The notes under the pieces: model-generated
What the model saw: only the letters and a program-made list of their open reading frames with translations
What the model was told of the DNA's origin: nothing
Database searches by the model: none
Translations under genes and position numbers: made by a program
Source of the DNA: Primula veris
Lineage: Eukaryota; Streptophyta; Magnoliopsida; Ericales; Primulaceae
Assembly (NCBI GenBank): GCA_963682055.1
Contig: OY821747.1
Location: 25,852,126-25,916,125 of the forward strand
Direction: 5' to 3'
Length of the DNA: 64,000 bases
Part shown: positions 9,940 to 19,630 of the stretch, one piece after another
Position numbering within the stretch: position 1 is the stretch's first letter
Layout of the letters: each line of letters opens with the position of its first letter

Positions 9940-12508
9940 ATGGCTGTAAGTGTATTCATGATTACTGAGATCCTTTGTATGTTTCGTTGCTTGTGTTTCT
10001 TAGTTGATTGGTGTTAGGAAAATCTTGTATTGTTATGATTGTGGATGTTTATTTTGGTAGGATTTTTCTATTGAGTTTTGTGGATATGGCTAGGCTGTTT
10101 ATGGTGATTGGCAATTTGTAGTTTGGTTTTCTGTATTGTATTAGATTTCTGGTGTGGTTTATTTGTGGTACGTCTTTGCTGTATGTTATGTATTAATGGG
10201 GTGTGTTTGTTGGTTTCTCAAGATTATTTCTCTCAATGCCTGGCCCAACTCGGCCGTTTTAATGAGAAAGAATTTAAAGAGTAAGCAGGAATACCTGACG
10301 ACGTGCATGTGCGTCCTCCGAGGAACGAGGAGGAGGCGCATGGGCATGTGGCCGTAAATGAGGTAGCACTTCGGTTGTCGGCACTGTTGACCGGTGGGTT
10401 GAAGCTCCCTCTTTCGGACCGGATGGTCTCCTTTTTTGAGGCCTTCCAAATCGCTCCTTGCCAACTCGGGCTGAATACTTACTGTATACTCAACAGTATA
10501 AAGAAGCTGTCGGAATTGGCGAACGTGCCCGTGGAACTGAAGGATGTGCTTGGCATCTATGGATTCCATTTTGAATTGTGAAGCTCGTACTTGAAGTCGG
10601 TCCGCTCATTTGCCCGACTTGTTATTGATCTTCCCGACACGAACAAGGAACACAATCTTAGCCCTGTGATCGTGTCCAGGAATTGGTGTCCTCCTGGGCG
10701 CCAGATTCCTGCTTCTGTTGAGGCTGCTCCCGAGCTTCTCATTTTCGGTGCTCCCAATCTTGAGGCTCTTCTAGCTCTCTGGAATTGGTGGGGGCCTGGT
10801 TCCACTAAGCAGGCAGATAGCCGTGCTGCTCCCAAGTTGCTTGGATATGTGGCCAAGCCGGGGAATAGGTGTGCCAATGCGCCTGTAATCCCCAAAGAAA
10901 CTGAGGCGGACTTTCTTTTGGTTGTTAAGCCCCGCGTCTTAGCTCTAAGTAAGAAAACTGCTCGGTCTACTCGACGACGATCAGCTGAGCCTCGGGAGGA
11001 TCCTGCTAAGAGGGCAAGGGTCACCGAGTCATCGAGGAGTGATGTGGTGCCGGAAGAGGGCATGGAGTTGGAGGTGATGCAGGCTTCCCCTCTATCAGCC
11101 TTCCCCCCCGAGGATAAGACATCTCAGGCCGAGGAGAGCTTGGAAGTGGGCATGTCATCGTCCCCAAAGAAGAGCTCGATCATGCCCTCGTCCACTGACG
11201 ACAAGGTAGCAGCACCAGAGGTATGTGTATTAGTCTGTTTGTTGTACCAAAAATTTCCCATTTATCTTTTCATTTTGGTCGTTGTCTTTCAGCTGCTAAC
11301 CTCCTTGTCGGTTACCATTGCTCTTGCCTGATCGATGGGCGTTGTTTTGTTTCAGGGGTCATGAAACTGACTTGTTTAGTCATGTGAACTTTGACGTGGG
11401 CATGGAAGAGGATATTATGACTCTTCCTAATGTCTCTCTACTACGAGAGGAAGAGAAGGTGACCGAGGAAGAGACAAATGTTACCGAGGAAGAGACCCCT
11501 GAGACTTTGGTTGTCGAGGAGGTAGTTGTTGCTGAAGAAGATGTGGAAGTGGCCGGCAAAGAGGTGGAGGTTGCCGGCGAGGAGGGGGGCGATGACCACG
11601 TTGAGGTGGTGGTGGACGGGGATGCCATGACCCGTTATATTGCTCGGTGCAATGGGCACCTGTTGGGGCAGCCTCGAGCATTGAGGATGGGGTATACTGC
11701 CCTTATGCCTCTTGTTTATAAAGACATGGCTAATATGGTTGCTCATCCTACAATGACGGCCATTGAGCAGGCCAACTCGGATGTTCTTCGGGTACGCTTT
11801 ATGTCTTCATTTGTTGATTTTGAGCATCATTTGTTGGTATCTAATATGGTTTTCTTGCAGGCTTTCCTCAGCACCGTTGAGCTGAGGGATCGCTTCTCGG
11901 TGTTAGAAGCTGAGAAAAAGGTGCTAGTTGAACAAAATGCCAAATTGTTGGCCGAAAAGAAGGCAGTGGCCGAAGATAAGGCTCGTGTGCTTAGTGTGGC
12001 CGAGGATTATGTCCGGTCGACGAATGAGAACTTGCTTCTGCACCAAGAGAATGATAAGCTTAAGGCGGAGAAGGTGTTGTGGACCGCAGAGAAGGCCAAA
12101 CTGGAGGCCGAGAAGGGGCTCATGGCCGAGGGGAAGGTGAAGCTGGAGGCGGAGAAGAAATTGGTTGAGGATCAGGTGGTTTCATTGAAGGCGGGTCGGG
12201 CAAAGGATCGGGATGAATTCACCCAGATCGTGAACTTCTCTGCATATGGCTGTCACGTCCGTGCATTAAATCTGGCGAGGGTGCCTCTTTCTAACCGTGC
12301 CTGGTCGGGATTTATATATCCGGTCCGGGATGCTGCACCTCCTATCCCCAAGGATTGGGCGAACATTCAGGATGAGGAGATTCCCTGTCTACCGGGTCAA
12401 TCGTCCTCGACTGCGTCCCGTTCTCATTCTGGGTCGGGCTCTTCAACCCCTCGTACTCTGGCTTCTCGGCCTTCAATCCCTTCTTCGCCTCCTCAGGTTG
12501 ATCCTTGA
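9940..12508 (+). pseudogene. Antisense ORF6 of element A: spliced Transposase_28-like/coiled-coil gene, decayed
   Basis: Proposed exons are 9940-9945 (ATGGCT before GTAAGTG), 10223-11220, 11356-11791 and 11861-12508, all with GT..AG introns. All four donors and acceptors match the element B copy. Exon 2 contains LSALLTGGLKLPLSDRMVSF, an LNSIKKLSELA segment and LPDTNKEHNL, then a Pro/Ser tail. This resembles the plant family called putative gypsy type transposon (Transposase_28). Exon 3 is acidic, rich in Glu and Val, then RYIARCNGHLLGQPRALRMG. Exon 4 is a long coiled coil with repeated EAEK-type heptads. In this copy a TAA near 10270, a TGA at 10579-10581 and 1 bp indels break the frame. Its molecular role is unknown. 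Confidence 0.7.
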
Positions 12509-12736
12509 ATCAGTAACTTTTGTAAATGTTTTTAGCTTGTGTAGGCATTGTTTTGGAGGCCAGTTTGTGGGCCGTTGTATAAACTTATGACATGCTTTTG
12601 GGAAAGATGATAATATTTTTGCTCAGTTGTCGTCCTGTTTGGTTTATTTCCTGTTTGGCTTTTCGTTTTCGTTGTCTTGTGCTTTATTGTTTGTTGGTAG
12701 TCTTTGTATGTTTGAAGGTCATAACAATCGTGTCAG
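12509..12736 (+). other. Non-coding T-rich spacer or intron before ORF7 (A)
   Basis: This stretch is T-rich, with no ORF conserved in element B, and ends in TGTCAG before GTAC. It is best read as a 3' region of ORF6 or an intron leading into ORF7. Confidence 0.4.
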
Positions 12737-13330
12737 GTACATGTTAACCCTCTTGCCAGGGTGGTCTGGTCCCGACCAAGTGTTACTTTAGGTGAACGGT
12801 TAGGTATTTCTAAGGGACCTAGTTCGTCTCAGACTGCCGAACTAAACTCGGCTCGTCATGAGATTAAAGAGTTAAAAGCCCACAACTTGGACTTATCTAG
12901 TCGGTTACACGATTTGGGTGAGAAGTTCAGCAAGAGAACAGCTCGTTATACTGTAAATAAGGAAAAGGCCAAAGAGCTTCTTGGTGCACTTCGTCGGTCA
13001 CGGGATGAGGCCCGGGGCCGGGTAATGAGCTTGCACTTGGTGCTAGGGGCCGTTTATGAAGATGCGGACTTGTTATTGTCCTTTGTCAAAGCATATTGGG
13101 CCCGAGCTCGTGTATTAGAGGTGTATGAATATATGAAAGGTACTCGTGGCGTTACCCGAGCGGAGCATATGGTTGATGCTATGGCTGGGGTAACTGAGAC
13201 CACGGCTGCCTTGAACCGTTTGGAAGCTTTTGTGAGGGGTCGTTTAGGGACGCAAATAGTCTCGCTGCGAGACATTCATTTTGCTGACTCTTTAGAGACC
13301 TCGGCTTCTGGTGAGGGATTATTTGACTGA
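12737..13330 (+). CDS. Antisense ORF7 of element A: coiled-coil protein or exon, 197 codons
   Basis: The conserved reading frame opens right after an acceptor-like CAG at 12734-12736 and runs to a TGA at 13328-13330. The element B copy (53663-53070) has the same 594 bp length and opens after the same CAG. Conserved blocks include NPLA, LRDLGEKFSK or LHDLGEKFSK, EKAKELLGALRRSRDEARGR, LVLGAVYEDADLLLSF, KAYWARAR and the C terminus GTQIVSLRDIHFAD. It has no ATG at the start of the conserved part, so it is probably an exon whose 5' partner I cannot place; a GTG at 12761 is not a likely plant start. It is intact in both elements. The function is unknown. Confidence 0.6.
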   Translation, partial: VHVNPLARVVWSRPSVTLGERLGISKGPSSSQTAELNSARHEIKELKAHNLDLSSRLHDLGEKFSKRTARYTVNKEKAKELLGALRRSRDEARGRVMSLHLVLGAVYEDADLLLSFVKAYWARARVLEVYEYMKGTRGVTRAEHMVDAMAGVTETTAALNRLEAFVRGRLGTQIVSLRDIHFADSLETSASGEGLFD

Positions 13331-13464
13331 CTTAGATTAATAGTAACTTGTATTTTGACTTGTATCGTGCAATCTTGTATAAAGATAGTCTTTATTTTGA
13401 TATGCTGTCTCTTCTCTTTTTGACGAATATTCATGTCTCCTCCCCTTATTTTGTTTGCGTATAG

Positions 13465-14112
13465 GCACTTGCTACCATGTCACACCAGGTTGGTTCTCCG
13501 GCTCTTGTTAGTCAGGGGCAAGGACCTATTGGTGCTGCCCGGGACGAGGCCTCAACTGGTGTGGCCAGTGAAGCACGTGCCCATTGGCTCTTTACTGACT
13601 TGATGGGGAAGAACGATAAGCTCCATGCCCGGTGTGCTCGGCTTAAGGAAAAGTTAAAAACCCAAGTCGTGTCTTTCCGTGAGTATGAGCGACGCGCCGA
13701 GCATGTTGTTGAGGTGCAGGAGCGTCGTTTAGACCGTTATTGGCGTTTAAAGGACATGTACCTTGGTAAATTAAGGTCGTTGGTATCCCGGGCCAATGTG
13801 TTGGTGAAGTATTCCCGTGCTGCTCGAACTAGGTTTGATGCCTCTGCGGCCATGACCCAAGTTCGCCAGCTGCCCTATGACGACGCTCACCGTAAGGAAG
13901 CGTCGGATGCTCACGATCTCGCGAAAGGAGCAGAGTTCTCAGCTCGGCTTGAGGTGATAAGATGTGTCGGTGCTAATACGACCAATTTCGACTCTCTTCT
14001 TCCTCATGAGCTGTTGGAGGGTTAGGATACAGATGAGGACACGGTGACGGATGATGAAGAGGTTGTGCTTGGTCAATTACCGTCGTGCTCCTCATGCAGT
14101 AGCTCTTCGTAG
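13465..14112 (+). pseudogene. Antisense ORF8 of element A, one late premature stop
   Basis: The frame opens after an acceptor-like TATAG and has an ATG at 13477 (MSHQVGSPALVS). It encodes KNDKLHARCARLKEKLKTQ, YERRAEHVVEVQERRLDRY, FDASAAM, ASDAHDLAKGAEF and CVGANTTNFD. A TAG at 14023-14025 cuts it after ELLEG; the frame continues through an Asp/Glu-rich stretch to LGQLPSCSSC.SSSS and the real end at 14112. Element B (52931-52281) shows the same tail without that stop, although it has a different stop. It is mostly coiled coil. Two clustered Cys/Ser at the C terminus are conserved. The function is unknown. Confidence 0.62.
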
Positions 14113-14340
14113 TCCATGTTTGTCTTTATTTTCGAGTATTGTTACCCCCATAATGTGGGCTATTTATCATCTGCTCCATTTGTATACATTGGATTTATTT
14201 TTTCTACCTTATTTCAGTACCGGTTTTTCCTTGCAATTTTTCTTCTTAAGTGTTGCTTGTGCCGCCGTCCCGTGGGCTTGAATCACTTAAGCGTCTTGTG
14301 TTACCTGCATTTAGTTTTGCTACCTTTTTTGTTTGTAAAA
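14113..14340. other. T-rich spacer between ORF8 and the tandem repeat (A)
   Basis: I see no conserved coding frame. Presumed 3' region of ORF8. Confidence 0.5.
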
Positions 14341-15500
14341 GATGCCTCCGGTACGTTGGAGGACTTTGAGTATTCCTAGGCACTTTCTTAGACATGCCAT
14401 GTTGGGAATTTCTTACATGCCTCCGGTTCGTTGGAGGACTTGTTTGTTCTTAGGCACTTTCTTAGACATGCCGTTTTGGAATCTTTTGTATGCCTCCGAT
14501 ACGTTGGAGGTCTTTGAGTATTCCTAGGCACTTTCTTAGACATGCCATTTTGGGAATTTTTTATACGCCTCTGGTACGTTGGAGGACTTGAGTATTTCTA
14601 GGCACTTTCTTAGACATGCCATGTTGGGATTTCTTACATGCCTCCGGTTCGTTGGAGGACTTGTTTGTTCCTAGGCACTTTCTTAGACATGCCGTTTTGG
14701 AATCTTTTATATGCCTCCGGTACGTTAGAGGACTTGAGTATTCCTAGGCACTTTCTTAGACATGCCATGTTGGGAATTTCTTATATGCCTCCGGTATGTT
14801 GGACGACTTGAATATTCCTAGGCCCTTTCTTAGACATGCCATGTTGGGAATTTCTTACATGCCTCCGTTTCGTTGGAGGACTTGTTTGTTCCTAGGCACT
14901 TTCTTAGACATGCCGTTTTAGAATCTTTTATATGCCTCCGGTACGTTGGAGGACTTGAGTATTCCTAGGCACTTTCTTAGACATGCCATGTTGGGAATTT
15001 CAGACATGCCATGTTGGTAATTTCTTACATGCCTCCGGTTTGTTGGAGGACTTGTTTGTTTCTAGACACTTTCTTAGACATGCTGTTTTGGAATCTTTTA
15101 TATGCCTCCGGTACGTTGGAGGACTTGAGTATTCCTAGGCACTTTCTTAGACATGCCATGTTGGGAATTTCTTATATGCCTCCGGTACGTTGGAGGACTT
15201 GAGTATTCCTAGGCACTTTCTTAGACATGCCATGTTGGGAATTTCTTACATGCCTCCGGTTCGTTGGAGGACTTGTTTGTTCCTAGGCACTTTCTTAGAC
15301 ATGCCGTTTTGAAATCTTTTATATGCCTCCGGTACATTGGAGGACTTGAGTATTCCTAGGCACTTTCTTAGACATGCCATGTTGGGAATTTCTTATATGC
15401 CTCCGGTACGTTGGAGGACTTGAGTATTCCTAGGCACTTTTTTAGACATGCCATGTTGGGAATTTCTTACATGCCTCCGGTTCGTTGGAGGACTTGTTAG
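14341..15500. repeat. Tandem repeat of element A, about 74 bp units x ~16
   Basis: ATGCCTCC recurs every 73-75 bp (14342, 14417, 14490 and onward) to 15500. Two unit types alternate, one with CATGTTGGGAATTTC and one with GCCGTTTTGGAATC, so the higher-order unit is about 147 bp. Every unit contains CCTAGGCACTTTCTTAGAC. The array sits between the 3' end of pol and the 3' end of the antisense gene block, where transcripts from both strands converge. The reverse complement of its core is shared with the 86 bp array of element B. Confidence 0.95.
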
Positions 15501-15585
15501 ACAGTATAACAAAACATTTCATTTATTTAGATAAAATTTTATTACAAAGGAAGAGGTAAATTATTACTTGTAATGTTAGACTAGT

Positions 15586-16554
15586 TTACACGTAGTACTT
15601 CTTGAGATTTGATACGTTCCAAGAATTTTTCTCTTCTCTGCTATTGTCGAATAGAACGCTTTTGATCTTGTAGGTCACCGGGCTTGTTCTTTTGACGATT
15701 TCGTATGGGCCTTCCCAGGTGGGGCCCAGTTTGCCATGTATCTCGTTTCTGGTATAGACCGTTACTCGTCGTAGCACCAGTTCTCCTACCATGAATTCCT
15801 TGGACCCTTTCGCCCTTTTATCATAAGTTTGCTTGACACTTTGTTGGTATTTTGCTAGGGTAAGGGCCGCTATCTCGCATTTTTCATCTAACATGTCGAG
15901 CTCTTCCCTCATTCTTTGTTCATTGTTGCCCTGCTCGACTAAAGATGTTCGTAGTGTGGGTAAGCCGATTTCCGTTGGTATGACGGCCTCTACGCCGTAT
16001 GCTAGGCTGAATGGGGTTTCCTTTGTGCCCGTCTTGGATGTTGTTCGGCAGGACCACAAAACGTTGAGTAGCCTCTCTGGCTATATCCCATTTGCTTGTT
16101 CTAGGGTTGTCTTGATACCATCCAGGATAGTTCGGTTTGATAGCTCGGCTTGGCCGTTACCCTGTGGGTATGTTGGAGTCGAATAGAACTTTCGGATACC
16201 CAGTTCTTCGTACCAAAGCTGTAGCTTGGCGTCCTTGAACTGAGTGCCGTTGTCCGCGACAATGGCGTAGGGTATACCGAACCTAGTGATGATATACTCC
16301 CAAATGAACTGTTTAACGTTGCTAGCTTTGATTTCCCGGAGAGGTTTAGCCTCGACCCATTTGGTGAAGTAATCCGTCGCCACGATCAAATATTCAACGC
16401 TGCTGGATGCTTTGGGAAGCTTCCCCACCAAATCAATTGCCCATTGTGCAAACGGCCATGGTGCCGATACCGGGGTCATCATAGACGATGGGAGCCGAGG
16501 TATTTTGGCGAATCTTTGGCACTTGTCGCATCTCTGGACATATACGTCAGTGTC
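15586..16554 (-). pseudogene. Element A integrase, catalytic core and C-terminal domain
   Basis: On the minus strand this encodes the integrase core: WAIDLVGKL (first Asp), VADNGTQF (second Asp) and GNGQAE (Glu). The C-terminal part includes GELVLRRV and GKLGPTWEGPYEIV. It ends NLKKYYV at 15586, the same end as element B. A TAG at 16080-16078, where B has TGG, splits it, and a TGA at about 16554-16552 separates it from the zinc-binding N terminus. Integrase would insert the element cDNA into host DNA in the nucleus. The three catalytic residues survive but the protein cannot be made whole. Confidence 0.88.
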
Positions 16555-17231
16555 TCACTTGATATAGGGCCACCAATATCCCTGAGTGATTGTCTTGTTA
16601 GCGAGGGACCGTCCTTTGATATGTGCTCCGCATGATCCTTCGTGGATCTCTTCCAAGACTTGTTGTTGCTGCTCGGTGCGGACGCACAGAAGGTGGGGTC
16701 CTCGGTAACTTGACTTATACAGTTTGTCCTCTGCGGATAACCAGAACCTAGGAGCCTTTCTTGTGATCTTCAAAGCTTTTATTTTGTCTGCCAGGAGTGT
16801 CCCATTTCGCAGATAATGGATCATCTCGTCCATCCATCGTAGCTCGTACTGTATTGATGTTATTCGGTCTACCCTTCTAGTGATGCTTGGTGTTTCCAGA
16901 AGTTCTATTGTGATTGACCGAGTGTCCGCCAATGTTAGTGTCGAGGCTAGGGTTGCCAATGCGTCGGTATGTGCGTTTTCGGTGCGATTGATTCTTATTA
17001 ATTCGCACTGCTCGAATGTGGCCATTAAGCTTTGGACTTTCTGTTGGTATAGGATCATTCGGTTGTCCTTGGCTTGGTATTCATCGATGGCTTGATTTAC
17101 GATCAGCATAGATTCGGAGCTGGCAATTAAGTGTGAGCATCCGAGGGAGCGTGCTATGATCATGCCGTTTATCATGGCTTCGTACTCTGCCTCGTTGTTA
17201 GTAGCTCGGAAGCCTAGTTTTATGCTCTTCT
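16555..17231 (-). pseudogene. Element A second RNase H-like domain and integrase zinc finger
   Basis: This carries NNEAEYEAMINGM, SMLIVNQAI and ENAHTDALATLAS, the Glu and Asp motifs of the additional RNase H that marks Tat-lineage Gypsy elements. Next come integrase N-terminal residues HEGSCGAHIKGRSLANK and QGYWWPYIK; the rest of the HHCC finger (RCDKCQRF) lies just past the stop. The stop after YIK is TGA where element B has CGA. The 5' edge is a 1 bp deletion frameshift near 17260. Confidence 0.85.
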
Positions 17232-18799
17232 CTATGATGGCTCCCTCACTAGATTTGAGGACGATTCTGCTCCCGATCCGTCCTTGGTTGCTGATCCATC
17301 GACATGTATTTGCCAGTGTGATTGCGGTGATATGGTCATTGGCTCGTCATGTCCTTCGGTGAATTCTGCTACGAAGTCGGCCAAGACTTGTCCCTTTATG
17401 GAATGTCGGGGTGTGAATTCGATATGAAATTGGGATAACTCGACCCCCCATGCTGCAACCCGACCGCTTATGTCTGTCCGTCGAAGGGACTCCTTGATGT
17501 GGAATTTCGTGTAAACTTGGACCTGGTGGGCGATGAAGTAATGTGGCAACTTTCTGGTGGCCATGACTAATGCCAAGCATAACTTTTCCAACGGTAAATA
17601 GCGTGTTTCGGCTTCAGCCAGAGTTTTGCGACGAAGTAGATTGGGAATTGTTCTCGACCTTCCTCTCTTAGGATGACTGCGCTCACAGCTGTTATGGAAA
17701 CTACTAAGTAACATGCCAGAATATCTCCTCTGCTCGGCCTTACTAGCAGTGGCAGCGTCCTTAGATACTCATTGAGGTTGTTGAATGAAGCTTCGCACGC
17801 CGGGTCCCACACGAATTTTTTATCCTTTTTGAGTGATTCAAAAAATGGTTGTCCCTTGTCGGCGGATCGACTGATGAACCTGCTCAGTGCGGCCATCATT
17901 CCCGTGAGCTCCTGCACCTGCTTCTTATTTTTGGGTGCTGCTAGGTTTTGCAGAGCTGTTATCTGGTCGGGATTGGCTTCTATTCCTCTCTGGCTGACCA
18001 TGTGTCCCAGAAATTTGCCTTTGCTGATGCCGAACGCGCACTTGGTTGCGTTGAGCTTCAGTTTGTGCTCGCCCAATGTTTGGAAGACGTCTTTAATGTC
18101 TTGGAGGTGGGATATGGCCCTTTCACTTTTGATGACCATGTCATCTATGTATACCTCCATTGTCTTTCCTATATGCTTTTGGCATACATTTGTTATCATC
18201 CTCTGGTATGTTGCTCCCGCATTGCGCAGGCCGAACGGCATTACCGTATAGTAATAGTTTCCCAAAGGCGATATGAACGATGTCTTTTCTTGATCCTCAT
18301 GGGCGAGGGGGATTTGGTGGTACCCCGAGTATGCATCGAGGAAGGTCATTCGTTCTGCTCCCGCTGTTGCATCTACCAATTCATCAATCCTCGGAAGGGG
18401 GAATGGGTCCCTCGGGCAAGCTTTGTTCAAGTTGGTGAAATCGCTGCAAACTCTTTCCTTTCCATTCTTCTTGGGGACGACGACCGGATTAGACAGCCAC
18501 GTCGGGTAAAACACCTCCCTTATAGCCCCTGCTTCCAACAGCTTTCGGACTTCTGCTATTATAGCCGCTCTATGTTGGATCGACATTTTTCTGCTCCTCT
18601 GAGCTATTGGCTTATACTCGGCGTTAACACTTAGGTGGTGGCATGCTGTCTTCGGGTCTAGGCCGGGCATGTCCTTGGGGCTCCAGGCAAATTTATCGAT
18701 ATTAGTGAAAATGAAGGTTTCCAGTTCCTTGGATTCCTCTTCGGGAAGGTGCTCGCCAATGAGGAAGTAGTGTTCCTCATCCATACCTGGGATACACAC
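17232..18799 (-). pseudogene. Element A reverse transcriptase and RNase H
   Basis: The frame contains KERVCSDFTNLNKACPRDPFPLPRID, FLDAYSGYHQIP, MPFGLRNAGATYQRM and the YIDDMVIKS active site (near 18140), then thumb and RNase H segments (FISRSADKGQPFFE, YLPLEKLCLALV, GRVAAWGVELSQFHIEF, GQVLADFVAEF). A 1 bp deletion near 17625 shifts frame between RT and RNase H, so the two read in different frames. The second RNase H begins at WQIHVDGSATKDGSG near 17310, before another 1 bp deletion. RT copies the element RNA into DNA inside virus-like particles. It is a Gypsy type by sequence and by its position before integrase. Confidence 0.9.
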
Positions 18800-18820
18800 T
18801 TTTCGGAGCGTCTCTCCTAC

Positions 18821-19630
18821 TTATTCCTCGACAACCCTTTCAGCGCTGGCTATTTGGTTGACCAGTTTTTTCGTGCTGGTGGGTTGTTCGACGACTACTA
18901 GCTGTCTCTTAAGTGTCGCGGTAATGTCCTTGCAGCGCCGTGAGTCCTCTTGACAGCCTTGGGTGGTCTCGATCTCTCCCCTAGCATTAGGGTATTTCAC
19001 CTTCTGGTGGTATGTTGAAGGGATGGCTCGCATGGCGTGAAGCCATGGTCGGCCCAAGATAGCATTGTGGCCTGAATTATCATTGATCACTAAGAATTCC
19101 ATAGGGACAGAGACTGAACCTATTGTAACACTTAGGACGATCTTTCCCAAAGGTTTAGTCGTCTCTAAGATGAACCCTATCAGTGTGACGTCGGTGGGCT
19201 GTAGATCTTGCAGCTTGAGCTCCATCCTGTCGAAGAGCTCTTTGTACATGATGTCACAAGAGGCACCTTGGTCGACAAGCACTCTGCTGACCGTGTCGAT
19301 GCCGATTTGGACGCGGAGGTTAATGGCATCCCCGTGGGGGTATATTACCCCTTCCTCGTTGTGATCCGAAAAAGAAATGGGCGGGTGCCGCTGCGGCGTG
19401 CATTGCCGCTTAGAGTTCGATGCCTGTGACGCCTTGGCTACTTGCCCAAAGTGCGCCAGTTGCCGTTGTTGTGATCGTTCCCCTCCTGTGCTCTTTGGTC
19501 GTGACAGATGCACGACGTTGATTGTTTTGCCTTGTCGGTTGTCGGCTCCCTCGATGGCTAGCTGTTTTCCTTTGTTACCAGTGCCTTTGATGAATTTGTT
19601 GAGGTATCCCGCGTCACCCCACATGTTCAT
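18821..19630 (-). pseudogene. Element A protease region
   Basis: The frame runs from the end of gag (GDAGYLNKFIK) through INLRVQIGIDTVSRVLVDQGASCDIMY, where D-Q-G-A-S stands at the aspartic protease active site, to AILGRPWLHAM, typical of Gypsy proteases. It ends in TAA at 18823-18821 where element B has CAA, a C-to-T type change. The same frame resumes as RT at 18799 and upstream of it. Protease would cut the gag-pol polyprotein. Confidence 0.85.

Noticed and set aside
10557..11063. 168-codon ORF on the minus strand
   Set aside because: It mirrors the plus-strand ORF6 exon 2, which is conserved between A and B at the protein level; this frame has no such support.
4776..14112. Antisense block in element A as a host gene cluster interrupted by a retroelement
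   Set aside because: The same block lies at the same internal place in element B, between pol and the 3' LTR, so it belongs to the element.
14341..15500. CRISPR-like array
   Set aside because: Units are contiguous with no unique spacers, and the host is a plant. It is a retroelement tandem repeat. The same applies to 50857-51810.
17948..18634. 228-codon plus-strand ORF opposite element A RT
   Set aside because: Shadow of the RT frame; the minus strand carries all RT motifs.
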